A stretch of DNA of 64,000 nucleotides, from contig JADKBN010000010.1 in the NCBI GenBank assembly GCA_016715065.1, positions 62,001-126,000 of the forward strand, written 5' to 3'. Position numbers and translations under genes: made by a program. Source of the stretch: Fibrobacterota bacterium (GTDB taxonomy: Bacteria; Fibrobacterota; Fibrobacteria; UBA5070). Below the pieces are notes generated by a model that saw only the letters and a program-made list of their open reading frames with translations, did no database searches and had not been told where the DNA came from. This document shows, piece after piece, positions 52,716 through 61,249 of the stretch; the first letter of the stretch is position 1; every line of letters begins with the position of its first letter.

Positions 52716-53428
52716 TCGCCCTTCTCCTGATGGTCCTCTCCGGGGCGTCTTCGGACAGTTCGCGGAGCATCTGGACGGTCACGGAGACAGGAATCGCAGC
52801 GGGAACGATCGCGGCCACGGGACTTCTGTTCACGGTGGATCGCGATGTGAAGGACTGGTCCCAAAGCCACAAGAACGGCGCGAGCGAGGTGTGGTCGGCG
52901 GGAGCCAAGTTGGTAGGCGATGGGTACTGGACCATTCCCTTGGCAGGAGGACTCTGGTGGGCGGGTGCAAGTGGACGCGCTCCTCGCGTGGCGCGTGCCT
53001 CCCGCAATGGCTTGGAGGCTTTGGCTCTCACTCAGATGATCGTGCAGACAGGTAAGTTCGGTGTCCAGCGCCACCGGCCTCGCTACTCCAGTTCGCCCTA
53101 CCTCTTCGATGGGCCGGGCATCAACCTGGACAACGTTTCCTTTCCCTCGGGGCACTCGGCCAACGCGTGGGGACTTCTTCCAGCGTATGCTCTGGAGTAT
53201 TCGGACCACCCCTGGTTGGCGGGCGGACTGTACGCGGTGGCCCTTTCCACTTCGCTTTCGCGCGTGCACGACAACTGGCATTGGAGCTCGGATGTCGCGT
53301 TATCCGCGGGCCTCGGGCTGGTTTGCAACCGCGTGGTGCGTTCCTGGAACCAGCGACGGGATTCCAGTTGGACCATGGTTCCTTCCTGGAACGGAGCACC
53401 CGGCTTGATGATGGTCAGGAACTTCTAG
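52712..53428 (+). CDS. PAP2-family phosphatase
   Basis: 238 residues: an N-terminal hydrophobic segment, then the three phosphatase motifs KFGVQRHRPR (near residue 113), SFPSGHSANAWG (near 144) and SLSRVHDNWHWSSDV (near 179). It probably dephosphorylates lipid phosphates or undecaprenyl pyrophosphate at the membrane, which would fit the polysaccharide locus beside it. The GTG start overlaps the lysA stop as GTGA. Its stop overlaps the opposing glycosyltransferase stop by four bases. Confidence 0.9.
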   Translation: MIALLLMVLSGASSDSSRSIWTVTETGIAAGTIAATGLLFTVDRDVKDWSQSHKNGASEVWSAGAKLVGDGYWTIPLAGGLWWAGASGRAPRVARASRNGLEALALTQMIVQTGKFGVQRHRPRYSSSPYLFDGPGINLDNVSFPSGHSANAWGLLPAYALEYSDHPWLAGGLYAVALSTSLSRVHDNWHWSSDVALSAGLGLVCNRVVRSWNQRRDSSWTMVPSWNGAPGLMMVRNF

Positions 53429-54330
53429 CGCACCCGTTTGCGGATCCGCGCACGCCGTCCCGGCAACTGGGCTGCCAGGGGCAACAGCGCCGATCGGAGT
53501 TCGGGGAGACGGAAATTGTCTGCAAGCCTGGGTGCGTCCATGGCGATCCGCCACATCCAGCGAAAGAGTCCCATGGGTCGCAGGAGGTCGCGCCAGCCCA
53601 GATGGACGATCCCCGTGAACAGCCGATTGCGCGCGGCCATCGCGCGGATGGGACGACGGGGCGGGTTCGATCCTCCCACCGCGTGGAACGCCCGCGCCGA
53701 AGGAAGGAAGTGGAGTTCCCAGCCTCCCTGGCGCAACGCGAAGGAAAGCTCGACATCCTCGTTGTAGAGGAAGAGGTCGGCCCAGAACGCATCGGGAAAT
53801 CGTCCGATCGATTCCAACGCATCCCGACGCAACAGCAGGACTCCGGCGGATAGGCATGACGTGATTCCCGCCTTCGGCGCGTCCTTTTCAGGGCGGCCGC
53901 GCGCACGGTCCCGAGTCCAGCCCGGGGCGAGCACATCCATGCCCGCGGAGTCGATCGTTCCATCGTCCGAGCGCAACACCAGCGGCCCCACTCCGGCGCA
54001 GGATGGATTCGCGTTCAAATGCCCGACAAGCTTCTCCAAACAATCGGTCGCAAGCGACGCGTCCGGATTCAACATCAAGAGAAACGGTGCACGACTGTGG
54101 CGGATCGCGAGGTTGCACGCGCCTCCGAAACCGAGATTCGCGCCTGGTCGCAGCACGACCGCATCGGGTTGCACCGAAAGCGCGGCCTCCACCGAGCCAT
54201 CGCCGGGAAGGTTCTCCACCAGGATTACCCCAGCCTGGGGGGGAAGGGAAGCAAGTGCGTCGCCAATGCAGTCGGCGGACCGGTATAGGACGATGCAAAT
54301 CTCCACTTGAGGCCGTGTGGGCGAGTGCAT
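53425..54330 (-). CDS. glycosyltransferase family 2 (rhamnosyltransferase-like)
   Basis: 301 residues from the ATG (a GTG at 54372 would add 14). GT-A fold: VEICIVLYRSADCIGDALAS, LRPGANLGFGGACNLAI near residue 70, LMLNPDASL (metal-binding region) near 95, AGVLLLRRDALESIGRFPDA and ADLFLYNEDVELSFALRQGG near 190, the acceptor loop of WbbL-type rhamnosyltransferases. The C-terminus is Arg-rich. It is divergent from the GT2-GT4 gene, with a shared 67-base promoter region, and belongs to the polysaccharide locus. Confidence 0.9.
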   Translation of the reverse strand: MHSPTRPQVEICIVLYRSADCIGDALASLPPQAGVILVENLPGDGSVEAALSVQPDAVVLRPGANLGFGGACNLAIRHSRAPFLLMLNPDASLATDCLEKLVGHLNANPSCAGVGPLVLRSDDGTIDSAGMDVLAPGWTRDRARGRPEKDAPKAGITSCLSAGVLLLRRDALESIGRFPDAFWADLFLYNEDVELSFALRQGGWELHFLPSARAFHAVGGSNPPRRPIRAMAARNRLFTGIVHLGWRDLLRPMGLFRWMWRIAMDAPRLADNFRLPELRSALLPLAAQLPGRRARIRKRVR

Positions 54331-54384
54331 TGAATCCGAATCGACGCGTTCCAAGGCTCGAAATCTACTCACCCTTCCCGGAGC

Positions 54385-54392
54385 TATCTTTC
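54385..54392 (+). promoter_or_regulatory. TAnnTTT box before the GT2-GT4 gene
   Basis: TATCTTTC ends five bases before the GTG at 54398, so transcription would begin at or next to the start codon. Confidence 0.4.
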
Positions 54393-54397
54393 ACTTG

Positions 54398-56425
54398 GTG
54401 AGATTTCCAATATGGCGTCGATTCCAGAGGTTGATCGGTGCGGCAAGCCGGCAATCGATCCCTCGATCCTCCAGGCAGTCCCCCCTTCGGTTTTCCGCTT
54501 GCGATGAGCCTCTCGCATCCATCGTGATTCCTGTCTACGGACATGGCGCGATGACCTTGCGATGCCTGGAGTCCATCGCATTCCATGGAGCTTCGATCAC
54601 TTTCGAGGTTCTGGTCGTGGACGACTGCACGCCAGGTGGAACTCCGACCGAGCTTTCCGGAGTCGAGGGAATCCGATTGATCCGAAACGAATCCAATCTC
54701 GGATTCATCGGGGCGTCCAACGCCGGCGCGGCGTCGGCTCGCGGACAATTTTTGGTTTTCCTGAACAACGATACCGAAGTCTCCGCGCATTGGCTGGACG
54801 AGTTGGTCCGCACCTTCGAGTTCCGGCCGGACGCCGGATTGGTTGGATCCAAGCTCGTGTATCCGGATGGTCGGCTCCAGGAATGCGGCGGCATCGTCTG
54901 GCGCGATGGCACCGCCCGCAACGTGGGGCGCTTGAAGGATCCGGACCATCACGAATTTTGTCATCTGCGCGAAGTGGACTACTGCTCGGGGGCGTCCATC
55001 TGCGTGCCGTCGGCTTTGTTTCGGGAGCTGGGAGGGTTCGATTCCCATTTCGCTCCCGCCTACTACGAGGACGCCGACCTGGCGTTTCGTGTTCGCCAGG
55101 CGGGCAAGGTGGTCCTGGTGCAGCCCACGAGCGTCGTGGTCCACCACGAAGGGATCAGCTCCGGCACCGATGAATCCACGGGGACCAAGCGATTCCAGGC
55201 GATCAACCGGGTGAAGTTCCGGGAGCGTTGGGCGCAGGAATTGGAACAGCGGCATCTTCCTCCACGTTCGGATGTCCGCAAGGCTTCGGTCAGAATCCGA
55301 CGACCCGTCCTGCTGTACGTCGACAGCCATTTCCCTCGGCCCGATTTCGATGCCGGTTCCGCACGTCTCCAAGGTGTTTTGCGGACGGCGCAGGCAAGCG
55401 GGTTCGAAGTACGCATCCATGCGGTGGATGCCGTCCATGCGACGCCAGTGAGAAGATCGGAACTGGAGCGTGAAGGCATCCAGGTGGTCCGACCTCCGCA
55501 TTCTCGGTCCTTGGCGGCCTATCTGCGGGAACAGGGCGATGAACTCGATGTCGTGGTGCTGAGTCGCCCCCGCGTGTTTGCCCGGTACTGGAATTTGGTC
55601 CGGCGATGGGCGCGACGGGCAATCCTTGTGTATGACACCGTTGATCTTCATTTCCTCCGGCTTGGCCGGGAGTTCCAGTTGTCCGGCGATCGCAAGCTGC
55701 TATCGCGAGCGGAAGTCTACCGGAAAATGGAGTGCGAATCCACTCGGGTTGCCGACTTGACCTGGGTTGTGAGTTTGGCGGAGCTGCCGTTGCTGAAGGA
55801 GGCGGTTCCAGCCGCCAAGATCCGAGTCCTCTCGAACGTTCTTCCGCTTCCGCCGGAGGGCAGGCCCTTTCAGGAAAGAAAGGACCTTTTGTTTTTGGGG
55901 AGCTTCCAACACACTCCCAATGTCGATGCCGTCAAATATTTCGTGCAGGAGGTTCTGCCCTTGGTGTGTCGTACGCTTCCCGACATTCGATTGCGGATCG
56001 TGGGGAGCGGCATGGTGCCCGAAGTCCAGGCCTTGGCTGGTGAAAACGTGGAAGTACTGGGCTACGTGGAGACCCTCGAGCCTATCCTTGATTCCGTGCG
56101 GCTGATGGTGGTGCCGCTGCGGTTTGGTGCCGGAATCAAGGGAAAGATCAACACCGCGATGGCGGCGGGATTGCCGGTGGTCACCACGGCGATCGGCTCG
56201 GAAGGAATGGGATTGGAAGATGGGCACAGCGCGCGGATTGTCGATGATCCGGAGCCATTCGCCCAGGCGACCATCGAGTTGTACTCCGATCGGGAGGCTT
56301 GGACTAAGATCGCACAAGGTGGGCGCGAGCTTCTTGTCGAGAACTTTTCCGCCAAGAAAGCGGGTAACGAATTGCGCACCCTTTTTGACATGGTCGCTGA
56401 AAGCCAAGGCTGGCGAATTTCCTGA
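54398..56425 (+). CDS. two-domain glycosyltransferase (GT2 plus GT4)
   Basis: 675 residues from the GTG. GT2 domain at about 40-275: SIVIPVYGHGAMTLRCLES, VVDDCTPGG, FLNNDTEVSAHWL and FAPAYYEDADLAFRVRQ. GT4 domain at about 290-670: an N-terminal Rossmann half (LLYVDSHFPRPDFDAGSARL) and the donor half FLGSFQHTPNVDAVKYF, VEVLGYVETLEPIL and RFGAGIKGKINTAMAAGLPV. It probably adds two sugars to a lipid-linked glycan on the inner membrane face. An upstream start at 54317 would overlap the divergent gene and add unrelated residues. First gene of the export operon on this strand. Confidence 0.88.
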   Translation: MRFPIWRRFQRLIGAASRQSIPRSSRQSPLRFSACDEPLASIVIPVYGHGAMTLRCLESIAFHGASITFEVLVVDDCTPGGTPTELSGVEGIRLIRNESNLGFIGASNAGAASARGQFLVFLNNDTEVSAHWLDELVRTFEFRPDAGLVGSKLVYPDGRLQECGGIVWRDGTARNVGRLKDPDHHEFCHLREVDYCSGASICVPSALFRELGGFDSHFAPAYYEDADLAFRVRQAGKVVLVQPTSVVVHHEGISSGTDESTGTKRFQAINRVKFRERWAQELEQRHLPPRSDVRKASVRIRRPVLLYVDSHFPRPDFDAGSARLQGVLRTAQASGFEVRIHAVDAVHATPVRRSELEREGIQVVRPPHSRSLAAYLREQGDELDVVVLSRPRVFARYWNLVRRWARRAILVYDTVDLHFLRLGREFQLSGDRKLLSRAEVYRKMECESTRVADLTWVVSLAELPLLKEAVPAAKIRVLSNVLPLPPEGRPFQERKDLLFLGSFQHTPNVDAVKYFVQEVLPLVCRTLPDIRLRIVGSGMVPEVQALAGENVEVLGYVETLEPILDSVRLMVVPLRFGAGIKGKINTAMAAGLPVVTTAIGSEGMGLEDGHSARIVDDPEPFAQATIELYSDREAWTKIAQGGRELLVENFSAKKAGNELRTLFDMVAESQGWRIS

Positions 56426-56444
56426 GCTATCTTATGTCGGCTCT

Positions 56445-56495
56445 ATGGCACCGATAACGTACGCAGTCTGGTCCACCTTGGCGGTTGCAGCATGA
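56445..56495 (+). other. possible 16-codon upstream open frame
   Basis: ATG at 56445 encodes MAPITYAVWSTLAVAA and stops at 56495, overlapping the ABC permease start as ATGA. It follows GCTATCTT (56427-56434) by ten bases. The permease itself lacks a clear ribosome site, so coupling to this small frame is possible. No proof that it is translated. Confidence 0.25.
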
Positions 56496-57325
56496 CTTCC
56501 CCTGGGGCTATCCGCGAGGTGAAGATCAGCGCCGCTGATCCCCCGATCCTCCAAACCATCACCGATCTTTGGGCTTCGCGCGGCCTTTTTTCGGTGCTGG
56601 TGTGGCGACAGATCAACATCCGCTACGCCCAAACGTTTTTCGGATTGATCTGGATGCTCCTCCAGCCGGGCTTGACGGGCTTGCTGTACTGGCTCGTGTT
56701 CGGGATGTTCGTCAAAGTGCCCACCCAGGGTGTGCCGTATCCGATGTTCGTACTTTCCGGCATCGTGATCTGGACCGTGTTCTCGCAGGGGATGGAACGA
56801 GGCAGCTCCAGCCTGATCCAAGATGAACGACTGATCACCAAGGTCTATTTTCCCAGATTGCTGTTGCCACTTTCTGCCTCCTTGTCCGTCCTGGCTGATT
56901 TCGCGATCGCCTTGGCGATTCTGGCTCCAGTCTCGATTTTCCTGGGCTTCGCTGGCTGGGGCTTGTTGTGGTTGCCCGTCGCATTGCTTCCCGCGATCCT
57001 GATGGCGGGAGGCATGTCGATGCTGTTCTCGTCGCTGAACATCCGGTTTCGGGATTTGCGACAGATGGCGCCGTTTCTGGTGCAGGCCTGGATTTGGGCC
57101 ACTCCGGTCGCCTATCCGTTGGAGTTGGTGCCCCAGCCTTGGGTGGCTCCGGTTCTCGCCAATCCGCTGAGCGCTCCCGTGCTTGTCTTTCGCCATGCTC
57201 TTACCGGTTCGGCTCTTCCGCCGCTCTGGTCCATCTGGACGTCGCTTGCCGCGTCGGTCCTCATGTTTCTTTTCGGCGCGTGGGTCTTCCGGCGCGTCGA
57301 AAAAGATTTCGCGGACTACATCTGA
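56492..57325 (+). CDS. polysaccharide ABC exporter permease (Wzm type)
   Basis: 277 residues with six membrane helices, ABC-2 type. It begins with a short cytosolic part, then LVWRQINIRYAQTFFGLIWM near residue 38, PYPMFVLSGIVIWTVFSQGM, SSSLIQDERLITKVYFPRLL near 105 and NIRFRDLRQMAPFLVQAWIW near 185, typical for O-antigen and teichoic-acid exporters. The ATP-binding partner follows with a one-base overlap (TGATG). It moves lipid-linked glycan to the periplasm. Confidence 0.92.
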   Translation: MTSPGAIREVKISAADPPILQTITDLWASRGLFSVLVWRQINIRYAQTFFGLIWMLLQPGLTGLLYWLVFGMFVKVPTQGVPYPMFVLSGIVIWTVFSQGMERGSSSLIQDERLITKVYFPRLLLPLSASLSVLADFAIALAILAPVSIFLGFAGWGLLWLPVALLPAILMAGGMSMLFSSLNIRFRDLRQMAPFLVQAWIWATPVAYPLELVPQPWVAPVLANPLSAPVLVFRHALTGSALPPLWSIWTSLAASVLMFLFGAWVFRRVEKDFADYI

Positions 57326-58605
57326 TGCTACCTGCCATCGAACTTTCCAACCTTTCCAAGCGCTATCGCATCCGCCAAAGCGTGCAGGGGAAATTCGGAA
57401 CCGACCTGACCGACGAGATCGGCCGATGGGCCAGTAGTCTCGCGAAAGGGCGCATCCCCCGCACGGAGTTCAAGGATTTCTGGGGGTTGCGGGACGTTTC
57501 GATGACCATCCAACCCGGCGAGAGCGTCGGGCTGGTCGGACGCAATGGGGCGGGGAAGTCCACGTTGCTGAAAACCCTGTCGAGAATTGTACGGCCGACT
57601 TCCGGATCGGCGATCCTGCGAGGTCGGATCGGTTCGTTGCTGGAGGTCGGAACCGGATTCCACCAGGATTTGTCAGGCAGGGAGAACATTTTCCTCGCTG
57701 GTGCGATCCTCGGGATGTCGAAATTCGAGGTTCGGTCAAAATTTGACGAGATCGTGGAGTTCGCCAACATCGGAGAATTCGTCGATACTCCCGTCAAACG
57801 CTATTCCAGCGGCATGTACATGCGGCTTGCCTTCGCGGTGGCCGCCCACCTGGAAACCGAAATCCTGCTGGTGGACGAAGTCCTGGCCGTTGGCGATTCG
57901 CAATTCCAGCGCAAGTGCCTGGGGAAGATGGATTCCGTGGCCAAGAACGGACGGACCGTCGTGTTCGTCTCGCACAACATGTCGAGCGTGGCTTCGCTGT
58001 GCAAACGGGGCATCGTCCTCCACCAGGGGATGGTCGATTTCGACGGTCCCGTCGATGGGGCGACGCATCGGTATCTGCAACTGGCCGGAGCCGCCGCCGA
58101 CGAGAGGATCTGGGATGTCGCGGATGCGCCGACCGGACAGAACCTTCGGCTTCGCGCAGTGCGCGTTTTCTCGGAAGATTCGCAGTCGGGTGCGGTGGAC
58201 ATCTGCCAATCCGTCCACATCGAGGTGGAGTACGAAGTGCTTGCGGACAATGTCTCCGCTTCCGTCAGCATCCATCTTCTGGATGCCGGGGCCGGAGTGA
58301 TTCTCGCATCCGGCAACTCTCCGGCCGTGATCCTCGGAGAGGATCCGGTGGGGGCTTCGCCGCAGTCGCGCGGACTGTATGTGTCCAGATGCACGCTTCC
58401 TGCCGATTTTCTCAACGACAAGCAATACCTCGTGAGCGTGTTTTTGATCTCCGATGTTTCGCGGATCGAGGTGAGTGTTCCCGAGGCGATCTCCTTTTTG
58501 GGCCACGACACGGGCAGCATGCGCGACGAATTCACCGGCGATTGGTGGGGGCAGATCCGCCCCAGACTGGCCTGGAAGACCCGTTCCATCGGCGAGGGGC
58601 TTTGA
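57325..58605 (+). CDS. polysaccharide ABC exporter ATPase with glycan-binding tail (Wzt type)
   Basis: 426 residues. ATPase domain 1-250: GLVGRNGAGKSTLLKTLSRI near residue 71, LLEVGTGFHQDLSGRENIFL near 110, signature RYSSGMYMRLAFAVA near 155, Walker B ILLVDEVLAVGD and VFVSHNMSSV. The last 160 residues are a beta-sandwich (VRVFSEDSQSGAVDICQSV, VSIHLLDAGAGVILASG) as in Wzt proteins that recognise the end of the O-chain. That extension suggests a chain-terminus-dependent export mode. The ATG shares one base with the permease stop. Confidence 0.92.
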   Translation: MLPAIELSNLSKRYRIRQSVQGKFGTDLTDEIGRWASSLAKGRIPRTEFKDFWGLRDVSMTIQPGESVGLVGRNGAGKSTLLKTLSRIVRPTSGSAILRGRIGSLLEVGTGFHQDLSGRENIFLAGAILGMSKFEVRSKFDEIVEFANIGEFVDTPVKRYSSGMYMRLAFAVAAHLETEILLVDEVLAVGDSQFQRKCLGKMDSVAKNGRTVVFVSHNMSSVASLCKRGIVLHQGMVDFDGPVDGATHRYLQLAGAAADERIWDVADAPTGQNLRLRAVRVFSEDSQSGAVDICQSVHIEVEYEVLADNVSASVSIHLLDAGAGVILASGNSPAVILGEDPVGASPQSRGLYVSRCTLPADFLNDKQYLVSVFLISDVSRIEVSVPEAISFLGHDTGSMRDEFTGDWWGQIRPRLAWKTRSIGEGL

Positions 58606-60074
58606 TGGATCCCGTGCTGACCATCGCCATCCCCACCTACAACCGGGCGCGCCATCTGCGCGAGACGCTGGACCAGCTGGTGGGCCAGATGGATGGATTG
58701 CCCGCCGAGATCGTGGTGCTCGACAATTGCTCGCCGGACCATACGCCGGAAATTGTCGCCCGTTACGGCAGTCGCGTGCGGCATGTTCGCCATGCCACCA
58801 ACATCGGGTCGGATCTTAACATGATCGCGTGCCTGACCGCGGGGTCGGGGAAATACGTCTGGATCCTCTGCGACGACGACCTGCCGGTTTCCGATGCGGT
58901 CGCTTCCGTCCTCCAGGCGATCGAAGACCACGGCAATCCTCCGTTGTTGTTCGCCACCCAGGATTGGCGCGACGTTTTCTGCAGCGGATTCGATCGCCAG
59001 CCGGTGCGCACCGGATGGGATGATCTGGATGCCAATGGATTCCTCGCCAAGGTGTCGTTTTATTTTTCGGCCGCATCGGGGATCATCGTCCGCAAGGATG
59101 CCGTAGACCACCCCTTCATCGCCGCCCAGATCGGTACCAATCTGGTCCCTGCCTCGATCACGGTTCGTACAGCGGATGTTCACAACCGTGGGCTGGTCGC
59201 CCGTGCTCCGATCGCCATTTGCCGGGGAGGGAATTCCGGAGGCTACGACGGGCTGCAGGTGTTCGTACGCAACGCCGAGATCCTGCTCGGGCGGTGCAAC
59301 GCCACGGGCTTCCGCAAGGAGGTCGTGGATGCCATGGTGGAGGAAAACCTCTCCGGGGTGGTGATGCACGTGGTCCGGTCGATGCCACTCACTTGGACCG
59401 GCTTGTTCTGTCTGGTCAAGTCGTCCTGGCGGCGTCGCAACTTCCGAGCGGTCGTGGTGCCGGCCATCATCAGGCGATGGATCCGGCCTTGGCGCCGGGC
59501 GAACTTGCGTCGACGGATCCTGGCCAGGCTCCACGGTAGGCTGGTCCGTTCGCAGGAATCATCGAATGCCGCTTTTGGTCGGAATCTGTCCCAAGCCTTT
59601 CCTGATCTTTCCGTCGGCGAAGGCTGGAGCGTCGAGGGCGGAAAGTGGATCCAAGCCGGCAGCGGATTCAAGGCCGGACGGAATCTGGCACTTGTCGCCC
59701 GCAGGCAGGATGGACTTCCCGCACCCTGCCTTTTGATGGGGTGCGATCTGCGGCTCGGCGACGGAGCGCGGGTGGAATCCTCGCGCCGCGTTGAGATCGG
59801 GGATCGAGTTGCCATCGGCGATGGTGCGGTGATCGAAGATGGCTGGACGCCGGTCGGGGAGGGGATTGTCATCCATTCGGATACGGTCGTGGGTGCCGGG
59901 TCGCGGATCGACTCGGGAGCCTGGATTGGATCCGGCGTCCGCATCGCTCCCGGTGTCCGGCTGGGATCCAACTGCGTGGTCCAGGATGGGGCCCAAGTCG
60001 ACACCGATGTCCCAACGGGAGCCTTCGTTGCCGGATCTTCCGCCATCCGAATTCCCAACCAGCGTGCTCCATGA
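58605..60074 (+). CDS. GT2 glycosyltransferase fused to a hexapeptide-repeat (left-handed beta-helix) domain
   Basis: 489 residues. GT2 at about 1-290: VLTIAIPTYNRARHLRETLD, VVLDNCSPDHTPEIV, ILCDDDLPVS (DDD metal site near residue 88). A basic segment (IRRWIRPWRRANLRRRIL) follows at about 290-310. The C-terminal 130 residues hold hexapeptide turns: VEIGDRVAIGDGAVIEDG, IVIHSDTVVGAGSRIDSG, AWIGSGVRIAPGVRLG. Such domains are usually acyl- or acetyltransferases, so one protein may add and then acetylate a sugar. The ATG overlaps the ATPase stop (TGATG), and the end overlaps the next gene as ATGA. Confidence 0.85.
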   Translation: MDPVLTIAIPTYNRARHLRETLDQLVGQMDGLPAEIVVLDNCSPDHTPEIVARYGSRVRHVRHATNIGSDLNMIACLTAGSGKYVWILCDDDLPVSDAVASVLQAIEDHGNPPLLFATQDWRDVFCSGFDRQPVRTGWDDLDANGFLAKVSFYFSAASGIIVRKDAVDHPFIAAQIGTNLVPASITVRTADVHNRGLVARAPIAICRGGNSGGYDGLQVFVRNAEILLGRCNATGFRKEVVDAMVEENLSGVVMHVVRSMPLTWTGLFCLVKSSWRRRNFRAVVVPAIIRRWIRPWRRANLRRRILARLHGRLVRSQESSNAAFGRNLSQAFPDLSVGEGWSVEGGKWIQAGSGFKAGRNLALVARRQDGLPAPCLLMGCDLRLGDGARVESSRRVEIGDRVAIGDGAVIEDGWTPVGEGIVIHSDTVVGAGSRIDSGAWIGSGVRIAPGVRLGSNCVVQDGAQVDTDVPTGAFVAGSSAIRIPNQRAP

Positions 60075-61159
60075 CAAGAATCGTCGCCTTCCACCTTCCG
60101 CAGTACCACCCCATCGCGGAAAACGACGCGTGGTGGGGCAAGGGCTTCACCGAGTGGACCAATGTCACCCGGGCGCGTCCATTGTTCGAGGGACACCACC
60201 AGCCGCATCTGCCCGCCGATCTGGGCTTCTACGATCTGCGTCTGCCGGAAGCCCGGCAAGCCCAAGCCGAGTTGGCCCAGGAATACGGCATACATGCCTT
60301 TTGCTTCTACCACTACTGGTTCGGGGGCAAACGCCTGTTGGAGCGTCCCTTCCAGGAGATCTTGGATTCGGGCAAGCCCGACATGCCCTTTTGCCTTTGC
60401 TGGGCCAACGAAAACTGGACTCGCGCCTGGGATGGAGGGGAGAGCGAAATCCTCCTTGCCCAGCGCACCGACGATGACGATTTCCGTGCCCATGCCCGTT
60501 GGCTGGTCCAGGCGTTTGGCGATCCTCGCTGGCTGAAGGTTCGCGGCAAGCCCGTGTTCCTGATCTACCGCGCTTCCAAAGTGGAAGGCTGCGCCCGTTT
60601 TGCGGAAATCTTGCGCGAGGAGGCTTTGGCCTCAGGACTTCCTGGCGTGCATCTGGTCCGCGTGGAAAGCTTTACGGACGAACACGGAGTCTTGCCGGAC
60701 CATTTCGACGCGGCGGTGGAATTCCAGCCGGATCGAACGCTGCTGGGACGGCCGATGCGCCGGACCTTCTGGCAACGACAGCTGATGAACTGGGGGCTGA
60801 CCAACCGCGTGTGGATGGACCATGGGGTCTGGTCCTATCCCGACCTGGTTCGCGATGCCTTGGAACGGCCCAATCCGGAGTGGACCCTCTATCCCTGCGT
60901 GACCCCGATGTGGGACAACTCCGCGCGACGCAAAAAGGGAGCGACGATTTTTGTCGGATCGACCCCCGAGCGTTACCAGGAGTGGCTCGCGTCCATGGTG
61001 GCGAAATCAGCCTTGCGCGACGACGACGATCTGGTGTTCGTGAACGCGTGGAACGAGTGGGCGGAAGGCAATCACCTCGAGCCTTGCCAGAAATGGGGAC
61101 GCGCCTATCTGGAGGCGACCCGCGCCGGTCTAGCCGAAGGCATCCGCCGCCGCGCATGA
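60071..61159 (+). CDS. WbsX-type glycosyltransferase (GH99-like fold)
   Basis: 362 residues of the WbsX family found in O-antigen and rhamnan clusters. Signatures: IVAFHLPQYHPIAENDAWWG at the start, GFTEWTNVTRARPLFEGHHQ, AFCFYHYWFGGKRLLERP near residue 77, FCLCWANENWTRAWDGGES near 115, and the end FVNAWNEWAEGNHLEPCQKW. The fold is a TIM barrel related to GH99. The precise reaction is not settled for the family. Last gene of the export operon; a strong terminator follows. Confidence 0.9.
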   Translation: MTRIVAFHLPQYHPIAENDAWWGKGFTEWTNVTRARPLFEGHHQPHLPADLGFYDLRLPEARQAQAELAQEYGIHAFCFYHYWFGGKRLLERPFQEILDSGKPDMPFCLCWANENWTRAWDGGESEILLAQRTDDDDFRAHARWLVQAFGDPRWLKVRGKPVFLIYRASKVEGCARFAEILREEALASGLPGVHLVRVESFTDEHGVLPDHFDAAVEFQPDRTLLGRPMRRTFWQRQLMNWGLTNRVWMDHGVWSYPDLVRDALERPNPEWTLYPCVTPMWDNSARRKKGATIFVGSTPERYQEWLASMVAKSALRDDDDLVFVNAWNEWAEGNHLEPCQKWGRAYLEATRAGLAEGIRRRA

Positions 61160-61192
61160 AAAAAACCACTCCCGAACGGGAGTGGTTTTTTC
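61159..61192. terminator. bidirectional terminator after the polysaccharide operon
   Basis: AAAACCACTCCCG and CGGGAGTGGTTTT form a 13-bp stem with a 2-base loop, A-rich on the left and T-rich on the right, so it can end transcription from both convergent genes. Confidence 0.93.
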
Positions 61193-61249
61193 GTATGAAC
61201 TCATCTCGTCAGGAAAAGCAGATCACTTTTCCAGACGGACTCCCCGCGG

